A stretch of DNA of 64,000 nucleotides, taken from assembly GCF_000620625.1 (NCBI RefSeq), contig NZ_JIAW01000014.1, forward strand, positions 1-64,000, in the 5' to 3' direction. A program made the translations under genes and the position numbers. Origin of the DNA: Mycobacterium sp. URHB0044 (GTDB taxonomy: Bacteria; Actinomycetota; Actinomycetes; Mycobacteriales; Mycobacteriaceae). Below, in pieces: positions 32,180 through 41,212 of the stretch (position 1 is the stretch's first letter; each line of letters starts with the position of its first letter). The notes beneath the pieces are model-generated. The model was given only the letters and a program-made list of their open reading frames with translations, did no database searches and was not told the DNA's origin.

Positions 32180-33490
32180 TCACAGCGTCAATGGCGCGCG
32201 TAGCGCCTCGGGCAGCAGCGTCCCGTGCGCCGCCGTCAGTTCGTCGCACAGATTCCAGATCTGGTCGACGGTCAACGTGGCTGCCGTGTTCGGGTCGACC
32301 ATGGCCGCGGCCCGCACCAGGCGCGGATCCCCGTCGACGGCCGCCCGGACTGCCAGCTCGACGGGGCCGAGGAATCCGCGGTTCAGTGCGGCGCACTGCG
32401 GTGGGAGGTCGCCCACCTTCATGGGGTGCGCACCCAGCGCGTCGAGCACCGTGGGGACTTCGACGGCCAGGCCGTCGGGCAGGTTGGTGATCAGCCCCTC
32501 GTTGGCGACGTTGGCGGAGATCACGCGCACCGTGCCGGTCTCGAGCGAGTGGATCACCTGGGGTGCGTACTCCGTCGACCCGGTGTCGATGCCGAGTGTC
32601 TCGGTGTTGGCCAATTCCGCACGGACCCGGGCGTATTCGGCCAGGTTGGCCTCGCTGATCGAGACGTACTCGCCGACGTTGATCCGCAGCCGGTCGATCT
32701 CGTCGGCGTGGCGCAGATACCACGAAACGTACTCACTGGAGTGTTCGCTCGTCTCGGTGGGGTAGTAGCCGAGCCTGCGGTACATGTCGACCCGCACCCG
32801 TCGGCGCAACTCGGGATCCGCAGCGATCCGCCGGTCCAGCAGCGGATACAGGTCCTGGCCCTCACGCTCCCAACGCAGCACCCACGCTTGATGATTGACG
32901 CCTGCGGACCAGTACGACACCTCGTCGAACGGGACGTCCACGAGCTCGCACAGGCCCACCATCGTCCAGTACACCGAATGGCACAGCCCCAGCACCTTCA
33001 GCCGCGGAGCGACGTGGCGCAGGAACGTGACGTTCATGGCCATCGGGTTGGTGTAGTTGAGCAACCACGCGTCGGGGCACACCTGCTCCATGTCGCGGGC
33101 GATCGCCGCGAGGACGGGGAAGGTGCGCAGCCCGCGGAAGATGCCGCCGATCCCGATGGTGTCGCCGATCGTCTGGCGCACACCGTACTTCGCGGGAATC
33201 TCGAAATCCCGCACCGTGGCCTCGTGCATGCCGACCTGGATGACGTTGATGACGTAGTCGGCGCCGTCGAGGGCGCGGCGGCGATCGGTGGTGGCGACGA
33301 TCTCGGGCTGCGCGCCGGCTGCACGCGCCGTCGCGCGCGCGATGGCCTCCGCGGTCTCGAGACGTTCGGTGTCGATGTCGTGCAACACGACTCGCACGGC
33401 CCCGAGTTCCGGAAACGAGAAGACGTCGCCGAGCAGCTCGCGGGTGAACTCGACGCTGCCTGCGCCGATGATGACGATCGTGGGTTTCAT
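32180..33490 (-). CDS. GH4 family alpha-galactosidase/alpha-glucosidase-type glycosidase
   Basis: A 436-residue enzyme of glycoside hydrolase family 4, which uses NAD+ and Mn2+ in a redox-elimination mechanism. The N-terminal nucleotide-binding motif is IVIIGAGSVEFTRELLGDVF. The metal-site residues are in LLNYTNPMAMN and GLCHSVYWTM (the CHS motif), with GVNHQAWVL after. The MelA-like pattern suggests alpha-galactosidase, but GH4 also cleaves alpha-glucosides. The product is likely intracellular and acts on imported glycoside. It starts 44 bases after the EamA gene stop region (minus order EamA, GH4, binding protein). Confidence 0.85.
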   Translation of the reverse strand: MKPTIVIIGAGSVEFTRELLGDVFSFPELGAVRVVLHDIDTERLETAEAIARATARAAGAQPEIVATTDRRRALDGADYVINVIQVGMHEATVRDFEIPAKYGVRQTIGDTIGIGGIFRGLRTFPVLAAIARDMEQVCPDAWLLNYTNPMAMNVTFLRHVAPRLKVLGLCHSVYWTMVGLCELVDVPFDEVSYWSAGVNHQAWVLRWEREGQDLYPLLDRRIAADPELRRRVRVDMYRRLGYYPTETSEHSSEYVSWYLRHADEIDRLRINVGEYVSISEANLAEYARVRAELANTETLGIDTGSTEYAPQVIHSLETGTVRVISANVANEGLITNLPDGLAVEVPTVLDALGAHPMKVGDLPPQCAALNRGFLGPVELAVRAAVDGDPRLVRAAAMVDPNTAATLTVDQIWNLCDELTAAHGTLLPEALRAPLTL

Positions 33491-33491
33491 G

Positions 33492-34445
33492 TCACTTCCT
33501 CGGTTGCGCGCGCTCGGCCGGCTGGTCCAGCACGGCGTCGGTGAGTGCTTCGCCGCGTTTCTCGTCGCTGTAGACCATCAGCGTGGAACCGACGAGTGCC
33601 AGCACGATCCCGATGGCGCCGTAGGGAGTGGGCAACGTCTGGTAGGCGACGAGCGAGATGACGATGGTGAGCGCCGGGGCGAGCGCGTTGGTCGTTGGTG
33701 CGACGATGGCGGCCTTCCCTCGGCTGAGCGCCATCACCAGGAACAGCGCGCCGACGGCGTTGAGCAGCTGAGTGGCTGCCGTGAGTGCCGGTGCCTGCCA
33801 GGGGAAGTCGAGGGGCAGGCCGCCGAGGGTGAACAGGGCTACCGGAATCAGGGCGAGAGCGCTGATCGCCATCCAGCCGAAGGTGGTGGCGTCGTTGACC
33901 CCGATCGTCGCGGTCTTGCGCATGAAGTACGCCTGCACGCCCCACGCCACGCAGATCAGGATCGCCAGCGGCAACCATGGGCCCGACGAGTCGTCGGGCG
34001 AGGCACTGGTGATGCTGAACAGGACGATCGCGGCGAGGGCCGCGACGAGCCCGACGGCCGCTAGCGTGCTGATGCGTTCGCGCAGCAGGACCATGGCCAT
34101 CACGACCGTGATCGCAGGCGAGATCGAGACGATCGGGAAGATCAGGTAGGCGGGGCCCATGGTCAACGCCTGAAACAGCAGCAGCTGGCCGCCGGCGCCG
34201 GTCAGTCCGATGAGCAGGCCGTAGACCGCGGCGCTGCGCCGCCGGTCGAAGCGTTGCCCGCGCAGCGCGAAGGCGGCGGGGATGATCATCGTCACGGCCC
34301 AGATGACGTAGATCATCTCGTTGGGGTAGCCGTATTTGGTGGCGGGAAGCGCGGAGAACGCTCCCCATACGCCCCAGAACAAGACCAGTAGGGCGGCGTA
34401 GAACATCCAACTGCGGGTGTTCTTGGTCGTCGGTGTATCGGTCAT
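33492..34445 (-). CDS. EamA/DMT-superfamily transporter
   Basis: About 317 residues with ten predicted membrane helices in two repeated EamA halves (SWMFYAALLVLFWGVWGAF in the first helix). Such proteins export or import small metabolites. It is unusual inside a sugar-catabolism operon. It could move a sugar or amino-sugar intermediate or export a toxic product. Its stop is one base from the GH4 start, so the two genes are tightly linked. Confidence 0.8.
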   Translation of the reverse strand: MTDTPTTKNTRSWMFYAALLVLFWGVWGAFSALPATKYGYPNEMIYVIWAVTMIIPAAFALRGQRFDRRRSAAVYGLLIGLTGAGGQLLLFQALTMGPAYLIFPIVSISPAITVVMAMVLLRERISTLAAVGLVAALAAIVLFSITSASPDDSSGPWLPLAILICVAWGVQAYFMRKTATIGVNDATTFGWMAISALALIPVALFTLGGLPLDFPWQAPALTAATQLLNAVGALFLVMALSRGKAAIVAPTTNALAPALTIVISLVAYQTLPTPYGAIGIVLALVGSTLMVYSDEKRGEALTDAVLDQPAERAQPRK

Positions 34446-34465
34446 CGTGACTTCACCACGTCGAA

Positions 34466-35437
34466 TCATGGTCGGGTGGTGCTGAGTTGGTGGACGGCGC
34501 CGGGGGACAGCGGATGACCGCTGTGCTTGGCGGCGTACAGGGCGGCGCCGACGGCCGGATCGAGCAGCGGACGCTGCAGGTCGTACTTCGCCGGTAGCGT
34601 CTGCAGGGCGGTGCGGAACAGCGCCAAGAAGCCGTCGTCGGAGAACATGCCGCCCGAGTAGGACACCGGCACCGGTTCGTGATCGCCGAAACCGACCAGC
34701 ACGCGGGTCGTTTCGATCAGCGTCACCAGTTCCTCGGCAGCGGCGGCCAGAATGCCCGCGGCCACGTCGTCGTGGCGGGCGGCCTCGCACACCGTGGTCG
34801 CCAGCGCGGCAATCGAGCCGCGGTTGCCGCCCCACTCGTCGATGACCAGGCTCACGACGTCGAGGTCTCCGGCGATCTGCAGGCGCTCCCTCAGTAGCTC
34901 GTAGAGCGGCCCGCGCGGCAGCCTGCCGTCACTCATCCGGCTGAACGCGTTGAGGCCCTGCGTGGCAATCCAATACGCCGAACCCTCGTCGCCGAACAGC
35001 TCGCCCCAGCCGCCGACCCGGTGCCCCTTGCCTTGGCGTTCGCCGTAGGTCATCGATCCCGTGCCGCAGATGACGTTGATGCCGTCTTCGCCGGCCAACG
35101 ATCCGGCCCACCCGCACACCATGTCGTTGTTGCAGCTGTACCGGTCGTGGCCGAGGACGGTGCGCGGCACGGCATCGAGCCGTTCGATGTCACCGCTTGC
35201 CTCGCCATAGCCGGGGATGCCGAAGAACGCCGCGGCGATGTCCGCGGTGTCGATGCCCGCCTGCGCGCAGATGTCGGCGACGCCTTGGGCGAGTACGCGT
35301 TCGACGACCTGAAAGCCCTCGCTGAAGTAATAGGAACTCGGCGCGGTGGTGCGGGCGACGACATGGCCATCGGCGTCGATGAGCGCGAACGCCGTCTTGG
35401 ACCCTCCGCCGTCAGCCCCGAGGTAGTAGGCGCTCAT
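34466..35437 (-). CDS. BadF/BadG-type N-acetylhexosamine kinase
   Basis: A 323-residue ASKHA-fold kinase. The phosphate-1 loop is YLGADGGGSKTAFALID, and the phosphate-2 region is NVICGTGSMTYG with the usual GGWGELFGDEGSAYWI. These define the BadF/BadG/BcrA/BcrD ATPase group, which includes GlcNAc/GalNAc kinases. In this operon it most likely phosphorylates the imported amino sugar (or galactosamine) before AgaS acts. Substrate choice is inferred from neighbours. Confidence 0.82.
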   Translation of the reverse strand: MSAYYLGADGGGSKTAFALIDADGHVVARTTAPSSYYFSEGFQVVERVLAQGVADICAQAGIDTADIAAAFFGIPGYGEASGDIERLDAVPRTVLGHDRYSCNNDMVCGWAGSLAGEDGINVICGTGSMTYGERQGKGHRVGGWGELFGDEGSAYWIATQGLNAFSRMSDGRLPRGPLYELLRERLQIAGDLDVVSLVIDEWGGNRGSIAALATTVCEAARHDDVAAGILAAAAEELVTLIETTRVLVGFGDHEPVPVSYSGGMFSDDGFLALFRTALQTLPAKYDLQRPLLDPAVGAALYAAKHSGHPLSPGAVHQLSTTRP

Positions 35438-35443
35438 GGTCGA

Positions 35444-36574
35444 TCACTTCTCCGTCGGGTAGATGGTCACGCCGCGCACGACACGGCTGACTTCGCCGTC
35501 CGGAAAGGGATTGTCCGGTGTCTTGCCGCATTCCAGGGCGGTGAACAGTGCGAGGTATTGCGCGAACACCAGATAGGCCAGTGCCGCCGCCGAGTCGTCC
35601 ATGCCGTGCAGCCCGGGCAGGACGACGGCATCGCCCAACTCCGCGGGGATCGGTTCGGTGCTGAGTACCGTGACGGCGTCCGGGCCGAGTTGCTCTCGGA
35701 TCTCGCGAACGATGTCGAGGTCGTAGCGGCGGGTGTATGGGTCGGTCGAGACGTACACGACGACGAGCGTGTCCGCGTCGAGTACCGACTTGGGTCCGTG
35801 GCGAAATCCGAGCGGTGAATCGAAGTAGGTCACCACTTCACCGGCGGTCAATTCCAGGAGCTTGAGGGCTGATTCGCGGGCGAGGCCCTCCAGGGGTCCG
35901 GCACCGAGATACACGAAGCGTTGCTTCTTGGTCTGGGCGAGCGTGCGGATCTCGGGCTGCAGGCCGATGACGTGCTCGGCGGCCCGGGCTAGGGCCTCGG
36001 CGTCTTTGCGTTCGGCCGGTCCCAGCATCAGCAGGCAGGACAACAACATCGACGTCAGGCTGGAGGTCATTGCGAAGCCGACGTCGTTGGTGCGTTCCGG
36101 CATGTAGACGACCAGCGAGTTCTCCCGGCCTGCGTGCGCGCGGCCCAGTTGCCCGTCGCGGTCGCAGGTGAGGACGAGATGCCAGACGTCGTCGATGAAT
36201 TCGTCGGCGAGTGCGGTGGTCGCCAGGCTCTCGGGGCTGTTGCCGGACCGGCCGAACGAGACCATCAGCGTCGGCGTGTGACGCTCGAGGTGGTCGAGGG
36301 GGCTGGCGACGATGCTGGTGGTCGGGACGGCCTCGACGCGCCGGTTGAGGTGGCGGCGCAGCGCGGGTGCGGCGATCTCGCCGGCGAACGCGGAGCTGCC
36401 CGCACCCGTGAGGATGATCCGAAGGTCGGGTCGGCTCAGGACACCACGCAGGAAAGCGGCCGCGTGCTCATCGGTGCTGCCCGCGACTTCACGCCATGCG
36501 TCGGGTTGCTGCCCGATCTCGAGAATCGTTGCGCCACCGTCTTCTTGGGTGGGAATGGGAGAGTTAGGCGTCAT
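35444..36574 (-). CDS. agaS: SIS-domain aldose-ketose isomerase/deaminase AgaS
   Basis: A 376-residue protein with two SIS domains. The first has ILTGAGSSAFAGEIAAPALR and SFGRSGNSPESLATTALADE; the second has YLGAGPLEGLARESALKLLE and the FDSPLGFRHGPKS motif typical of AgaS-type enzymes. AgaS converts galactosamine-6-phosphate to tagatose-6-phosphate with release of ammonia. The operon with tagatose-bisphosphate aldolase subunits supports this. The ATG at 36574 overlaps the end of the upstream aldolase-subunit gene by eleven bases. Confidence 0.85.
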   Translation of the reverse strand: MTPNSPIPTQEDGGATILEIGQQPDAWREVAGSTDEHAAAFLRGVLSRPDLRIILTGAGSSAFAGEIAAPALRRHLNRRVEAVPTTSIVASPLDHLERHTPTLMVSFGRSGNSPESLATTALADEFIDDVWHLVLTCDRDGQLGRAHAGRENSLVVYMPERTNDVGFAMTSSLTSMLLSCLLMLGPAERKDAEALARAAEHVIGLQPEIRTLAQTKKQRFVYLGAGPLEGLARESALKLLELTAGEVVTYFDSPLGFRHGPKSVLDADTLVVVYVSTDPYTRRYDLDIVREIREQLGPDAVTVLSTEPIPAELGDAVVLPGLHGMDDSAAALAYLVFAQYLALFTALECGKTPDNPFPDGEVSRVVRGVTIYPTEK

Positions 36575-37913
36575 CGGCTGCTCCAGTGCTGTGGTCTTGG
36601 GGATCGGCTGCCCTGCACGCGAGGGCGTAGGGGCGTAGGGCATCGCGGATTCGATCGATCACGATGGCCTGCGCGGTGGTTTCGAGGCGGCCGGCGCGAA
36701 TCCGGTCGTATTGCAGGGGTAGGAACTGACTGAGCAGCGGCAACGGAATGCCGATGCGGTCCAGGTTGGTCAGCAGAGTACTTCGCGCCGAGTCGATTTC
36801 GGCGTCGGCCCAGTAGTAGCGCAGCCGATCGCTGTAGCTGTAGCGCCGCGCGGTGCGCTGGACGAGTGGGTCACCTTCGTAGTAGCCCTGCCAGTGCGTG
36901 GGATCGGCGAGCATGCGTCGTTCGATGACCTCGATGAGGTTCGACCGTGACGGACGTGCGAGCAGCTCGGACTCGATCCGGGCCAGCGCGAACAGCGCTT
37001 CGCGCATCGCGAAAGTCAGTGCGGGACCGACCTTCAGGATGGCCCAGTGGTCCTCGACGAGCTCCCGCAGCTGCGCCGGCCGCTGATAGTCGGTGGAGTG
37101 TGCTTCGAAGACCAAGTTGGGCTCGGGGTCGAGCACGCGTCGCAGCTCGCCGGTGGCGCCGTGCGCGTAGTCGATGACGTTGAGGTGGTCGAACTCGACA
37201 CCGGGTTGCACCACCAGCGCCACCACGCGGGGCCACACGTCGTCCAGATCCAGTTCGGCGAAGGCCGTCCGGTGGGCGTCGATGGTCCGCCGGGCCCGGT
37301 CGGCAGGCGTCGGCGTGAGGTGGCTCAGCGTTTCGTGTGCCCCGCCGGGAACCGGCACCTCGGTGCCGATGACGTAGACGGGGCCGTCGGAGCCGACGCG
37401 GCGCGCCGCTTCTTCGGCGATCCGCAACAGCCGAGCGGTGCGGGCCGCGACCACCTCGTCGGGAAGCACGGCAGGGTCGTCGGCGCAGGACATGCTGCAA
37501 TCGAGGTGGATCTTGGCGTATCCCGCCTCGACGTAGCTCGTGATCAGCACCTCGGCGTTGGCCATTGCGGCACTGGCGGATTCGTGCTGCCAACGGTTGG
37601 GTCCGAGATGGTCGCCGCCCAGAACGATGCGACCGCGGTCGAATCCGCACTCGTCGGCGATGCCGAACACCAGGTCGCGGAACTGCGCCGGACGCAGACC
37701 GGTATAGCCGCCGAACTGGTCGACCTGATTGGAGGTGGCTTCGATGAGTACGTAACTGCCGTCAGTGGCGGCCTGCGCGATGGCGGCTTGCACGACGGTC
37801 GGATGCGCCGAACACACCGAGTAGACGCCGACGGGTTCGCCGGCCTTGTGTCGCTTGATCGTCTCGGTCAGGAGACTGACCGGACCCGCGAACGTAGCTG
37901 CAGATCGGCTCAT
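36564..37913 (-). CDS. agaZ: D-tagatose-1,6-bisphosphate aldolase, non-catalytic subunit (GatZ/KbaZ/AgaZ type)
   Basis: A 449-residue TIM-barrel subunit. YSVCSAHPTVVQAAIAQA and IVLGGDHLGPNRWQ, with YAKIHLDCSMSCADD and VYVIGTEVPVPGGAHE, are family signatures. The GatZ/KbaZ subunit stabilises the catalytic GatY/KbaY aldolase. Both genes sit together here and overlap by four bases. The length is normal for the family. Confidence 0.88.
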   Translation of the reverse strand: MSRSAATFAGPVSLLTETIKRHKAGEPVGVYSVCSAHPTVVQAAIAQAATDGSYVLIEATSNQVDQFGGYTGLRPAQFRDLVFGIADECGFDRGRIVLGGDHLGPNRWQHESASAAMANAEVLITSYVEAGYAKIHLDCSMSCADDPAVLPDEVVAARTARLLRIAEEAARRVGSDGPVYVIGTEVPVPGGAHETLSHLTPTPADRARRTIDAHRTAFAELDLDDVWPRVVALVVQPGVEFDHLNVIDYAHGATGELRRVLDPEPNLVFEAHSTDYQRPAQLRELVEDHWAILKVGPALTFAMREALFALARIESELLARPSRSNLIEVIERRMLADPTHWQGYYEGDPLVQRTARRYSYSDRLRYYWADAEIDSARSTLLTNLDRIGIPLPLLSQFLPLQYDRIRAGRLETTAQAIVIDRIRDALRPYALACRAADPQDHSTGAADDA

Positions 37914-38773
37914 CGCGCCACCCGCTCCCCGACGACAGCGCGGCACAGATCGGCGACGGTGTCGCCGATGGCCCGGCGGCCGGCGGCGAGAAAGTTGCGT
38001 GGGTCGGTTGAGCCGGCATTGGCGGCCAGCTCGTCGCGGATGGCCGCGGTGAAGGCGACGTTGAGTGCCGTTCCGACGTTCACCTTTCGGATCCCCGCCT
38101 CGACGGCGCGGCGGAGTTGATCGTCGGGCACGCCCGAGGATCCGTGCAGCACCAGGGGTATCGCCACGTCGGCGGCCAGCGCGGCGATCAGCCCCAGGTC
38201 GAGTTGGGCGTTGCGGGTCGTCATCGCGTGGCTGCTGCCGACGGCGACGGCCAGACCGTCCACGGCGGTGTCACCGGCGAAGGCCGCGGCCTCGGCCGGA
38301 TCGGTGCGGGTTCCCGGGGCATGGGCGTTGGCCTTGCCGCCGATTTCGCCCAGTTCGGCTTCCACCCACAGCCCTGCGGCGTGGGCGTCGCGCGTGAACG
38401 AGCGGGTTCGCTCGACGTTGTCCCGATACGACAAGTGTGCGGCGTCGACCATGATCGACGTGACTCCGAGGTCAGTGGCTGACTGGACCGCTTCGGTCAG
38501 GAGCGCCACGTCCTGCAGATGGTCGAGATGGATCGACAGGTTGGCCGACGACTGGGCGGCGATCTGCGCGCAGGCCGCGATGAGCGGAGCCATCCGACCG
38601 CCGTGGAAGCGAATCGTGTTCTCGCTGAGCTGGATTACCGCGGCTGCCCCGACACGCTCAACGCCGTCGGCGATGCCCTCGGCGTGCTCGATGGTGATCG
38701 CGTTGAACGCCAGGACCGCGGTGCCTGCGGTCGATGCCGCGGTGACGAGGTCGGCGGTGGCGGCCAGAGTCAC
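37910..38773 (-). CDS. agaY: Class II D-tagatose-1,6-bisphosphate aldolase, catalytic subunit (GatY/KbaY/AgaY type)
   Basis: A 287-residue zinc aldolase. Zinc ligands are in SIHLDHLQD and VVAELGEIGG-type EAELGEIGG, and LVLHGSSGVPDD; the phosphate site is VGSSHAM with KVNVGTALNV. It splits tagatose-1,6-bisphosphate into DHAP and glyceraldehyde-3-phosphate. It is the first gene of the operon. The kinase that would make the bisphosphate (LacC/TagK-like) is not in the window and must come from elsewhere or from a broad phosphofructokinase. Confidence 0.87.
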   Translation of the reverse strand: MTLAATADLVTAASTAGTAVLAFNAITIEHAEGIADGVERVGAAAVIQLSENTIRFHGGRMAPLIAACAQIAAQSSANLSIHLDHLQDVALLTEAVQSATDLGVTSIMVDAAHLSYRDNVERTRSFTRDAHAAGLWVEAELGEIGGKANAHAPGTRTDPAEAAAFAGDTAVDGLAVAVGSSHAMTTRNAQLDLGLIAALAADVAIPLVLHGSSGVPDDQLRRAVEAGIRKVNVGTALNVAFTAAIRDELAANAGSTDPRNFLAAGRRAIGDTVADLCRAVVGERVAR

Positions 38774-38834
38774 GTCGTCACCTGCTGTTTCGGTCCGGAC
38801 GTCGGGTGCATTCGTCGATCATGGGAAGATCGCT

Positions 38835-38863
38835 CAAAACGCGCAATGCCAAACGGCAAAACG
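38835..38863. promoter_or_regulatory. Repeated CAAAACG boxes, probable DeoR operator
   Basis: CAAAACG occurs at 38835-38841 and 38857-38863, 22 bp apart, with a CCAAACG variant between them at 38849-38855. DeoR/AgaR-type regulators bind repeated A-rich boxes. The location between the divergent regulator and the first aldolase gene fits control of both directions. Confidence 0.5.
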
Positions 38864-38911
38864 ATCAGGAAAACTGATTGCGCCCACCGTCGTCCCAAGG
38901 AGACGTCAGCG

Positions 38912-39697
38912 ATGTCGATCAAGCGCACGGACCGCATGCGCGAAGTGCTCGCACTGCTTCGCGACCGTGGTGAAGTCGCTTCCCAGGTGCTGTGCACCGA
39001 GCTGCGCGTGTCGGCGGCGACGTTGCGCCGCGATCTCAGCGAGCTGGAGGAGCAGGGTCTGCTGGTGCGGACACATGGCGGCGCCCGCGCCCTCGACCCC
39101 AGCGGCAGCGAGATACCGGTGCGCCTACGCGACCACCGGATGGTCGCCATCAAACGACGGATCGCCCAGCACGCCGCCGCGCTGGTGCCCGCCGGACCGC
39201 AGGCCGTCGCGCTGACGGGGGGCGTCACGACCGGCGAGGTGGCCAGGTCGCTGAAGGGCAGGCCGAACATGACGATCGTGACGAACTCGCTGACGATCGC
39301 CGCCGACTGCGCGGTCGATGCGCACCTGAAGGTCATCGCGACGGGCGGGCTGGTGAGGGCGAATTCCCTTGAGGCCGTTGGTCCGATGTCCGAGCATGCG
39401 TTTCAGGTGATCACCGTCGGCACCGCGATTCTGGGCGCCGACGGGATGTCCGCGGAGATCGGGGCGACGACGTTCGACGAAGCGGAGGCGCGCACGGCGA
39501 TCGCCATGGCCACCAATGCTCAGCGCGTCGTCGTCGCCGTCGATGGCTCCAAGATCGGCAAGATCACGTTCGCGAAAATGGTCACCCCGAGCCAGATCGA
39601 TCACCTGGTGACCGATTCCACCGCCGATCCCGAACAGCTGGAGCGGATCGCGGCGGCCGGTGTGCAGGTCCACGTCGTGGACGTCGGAGATACCTGA
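38912..39697 (+). CDS. DeoR/GlpR (AgaR-like) family transcriptional regulator
   Basis: A 261-residue regulator. The N-terminal HTH is residues 5-57 (MREVLALLRDRGEVASQVLC ... AATLRRDLSELEEQGL, RTHGGA), the DeoR signature. The C-terminal sugar-phosphate sensor domain has GGVTTGEVARSL and TNSLTIA. AAGGAG precedes the ATG. It is divergent from the ten-gene operon and is its probable repressor, with an aldolase-pathway sugar phosphate as inducer. Confidence 0.88.
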   Translation: MSIKRTDRMREVLALLRDRGEVASQVLCTELRVSAATLRRDLSELEEQGLLVRTHGGARALDPSGSEIPVRLRDHRMVAIKRRIAQHAAALVPAGPQAVALTGGVTTGEVARSLKGRPNMTIVTNSLTIAADCAVDAHLKVIATGGLVRANSLEAVGPMSEHAFQVITVGTAILGADGMSAEIGATTFDEAEARTAIAMATNAQRVVVAVDGSKIGKITFAKMVTPSQIDHLVTDSTADPEQLERIAAAGVQVHVVDVGDT

Positions 39698-39698
39698 G

Positions 39699-40547
39699 CT
39701 ACGTGGCCAGCCCCGAATCCCTGATCGTCTCGGCGAGCGGTTCCAGCACGGCTGGATCGTACGGCGGCGGCAGATAGATGATCGCGAGATCCAGACCTTC
39801 CTTGCCGAGCGCCCCGGCCTCGCCCACCACCTTCGCGTAGTCGCGGTCCTCGCCGAGCCGGACGTGCGCGGACAGCGTGATCTCCTTGGGGTCGCGGCCG
39901 ATGTCGCCGCAGTGGGACGCGAGAACGTCGCGCTTGTGGGCGAATTCCTCCGGGGTCCCGCCGACGAAGTTCCAGTGGTCGGCGTACTTCGCGGTGATCC
40001 GCAAGGTGCGCTTCTCGCCGCTGCCGCCGATGCAGATGGGCGGGTGCGGCTGTTGCGGGCCCTTGGGTTCGTTACGTGCGTCCTTGAGCTGGTAGTACTT
40101 GCCGTCGAACGTCGTGGTGTCCTTGGTGAGCAGGCCGGTCAGCACCTCGCAGGCCTCCTCGAAGCGGTCGAAGCGCTCCTTGATGGTGCCGAGTTCGATG
40201 CCGTAAGCGCCGGACTCCTCCTCGTTCCAGCCGGCGCCGATGCCGAGCTCGAGCCGGCCGTTGGAAACGATGTCGAGCGCCGAGGCCATGTTGGCCAGGA
40301 CGGCGGGGTGGCGGTAGTGGATGCCGGTGACGAGGACGCCGACGCGCAGCCGGGTGGTGGCCTGGGCCAACGCCGTCAGCGTGATCCAGCCCTCCAGACA
40401 CGGGCCGGTGGAGTCGGAGAAGATCGGATAGAAGTGGTCGAACGTCCAGCCTGACTCGAAGACGTCGATGTCGTCGGCGGTCTGCCAGATCGGCAGCATC
40501 TCGGACCATGTGGTGTTTTGGGGGGATGTCTTGAACGCGAATCGCAC
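39699..40547 (-). CDS. LLM-class F420-dependent oxidoreductase
   Basis: A 282-residue TIM-barrel bacterial-luciferase-like protein. It has the strand start VRFAFKTSPQ, the conserved LGIGAGWNEEESGAYGIELG and PPICIGGSGEKRTLRI motifs of actinobacterial F420-dependent members (TIGR03560/Rv-type). It would use reduced F420 on an unknown substrate. The GTG at 40547 follows the usual family N-terminus. It is convergent with the DeoR gene. Confidence 0.85.
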   Translation of the reverse strand: MRFAFKTSPQNTTWSEMLPIWQTADDIDVFESGWTFDHFYPIFSDSTGPCLEGWITLTALAQATTRLRVGVLVTGIHYRHPAVLANMASALDIVSNGRLELGIGAGWNEEESGAYGIELGTIKERFDRFEEACEVLTGLLTKDTTTFDGKYYQLKDARNEPKGPQQPHPPICIGGSGEKRTLRITAKYADHWNFVGGTPEEFAHKRDVLASHCGDIGRDPKEITLSAHVRLGEDRDYAKVVGEAGALGKEGLDLAIIYLPPPYDPAVLEPLAETIRDSGLAT

Positions 40548-40612
40548 TCGATCAAGCGTAGACCTCTCGCACCGAGACTTCCCGATGAGTTTCCTGTGTG
40601 ACGCTGGTCGGT

Positions 40613-41191
40613 ATGGACATGATCGATATGACCTCGGCATGTATCCGCACGGCGAAGCTCCTCGATGGCGTCCGTGATGACCAGCTCGGCGGACGGACAC
40701 CGTGCGAGAAGTTGTCCTTGGGCGAAGTGGTCGCGCATGTCGGCGGGCTCGCGGCGGCGTTCGCGGCAGGCGCTCGCCGGAACTTCGGGGAGCTCACCGA
40801 CACGCCCCCTGGTCACGGCGGCTACCCCCTGGCCGATGACTGGCGCAGCGGGTATCCGCCCGCGCTGGCGGATCTGGCGCAGGCGTGGCAGGACCCGGCG
40901 GCGTGGGACGGCATGACCCGCGTCGGCGGCGTCGACATGCCCGGCGACATGGCGGGAGCGGTCGCGCTCGGGGAGGTGGTGATCCATGGCTGGGACATCG
41001 CGCGATCCACCGGGCAGGACTACGAGGTGGACGACGACGTGGCGCAGGCGGTGTACGACCAAGTCGCCTCGTTCGCCGCCGACGGCCCCGTCGAGGGGTT
41101 GTTCGGCCCCGCCGTCCCAGTTCCGGACGACGCGCCCGTCTTCGAGCGGGCGCTGGGGCTGAGTGGCCGCGATCCCGGGTGGCGGCCCTAG
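40613..41191 (+). CDS. TIGR03086 family DinB-like metal-binding protein
   Basis: A 192-residue four-helix bundle of the mycothiol-dependent maleylpyruvate isomerase/DinB_2 type. The metal ligands are likely the His in VVAHVGGLAAAF and the HxxD in VVIHGWDIARSTG. PCEKLSLGEVVAHVGG is the family signature. These proteins are linked to mycothiol-dependent chemistry but this member has no defined substrate. The ATG at 40613 is preferred to a GTG five codons earlier. Confidence 0.82.
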   Translation: MDMIDMTSACIRTAKLLDGVRDDQLGGRTPCEKLSLGEVVAHVGGLAAAFAAGARRNFGELTDTPPGHGGYPLADDWRSGYPPALADLAQAWQDPAAWDGMTRVGGVDMPGDMAGAVALGEVVIHGWDIARSTGQDYEVDDDVAQAVYDQVASFAADGPVEGLFGPAVPVPDDAPVFERALGLSGRDPGWRP

Positions 41192-41212
41192 CCAACGGGG
41201 CACACTGGATGC

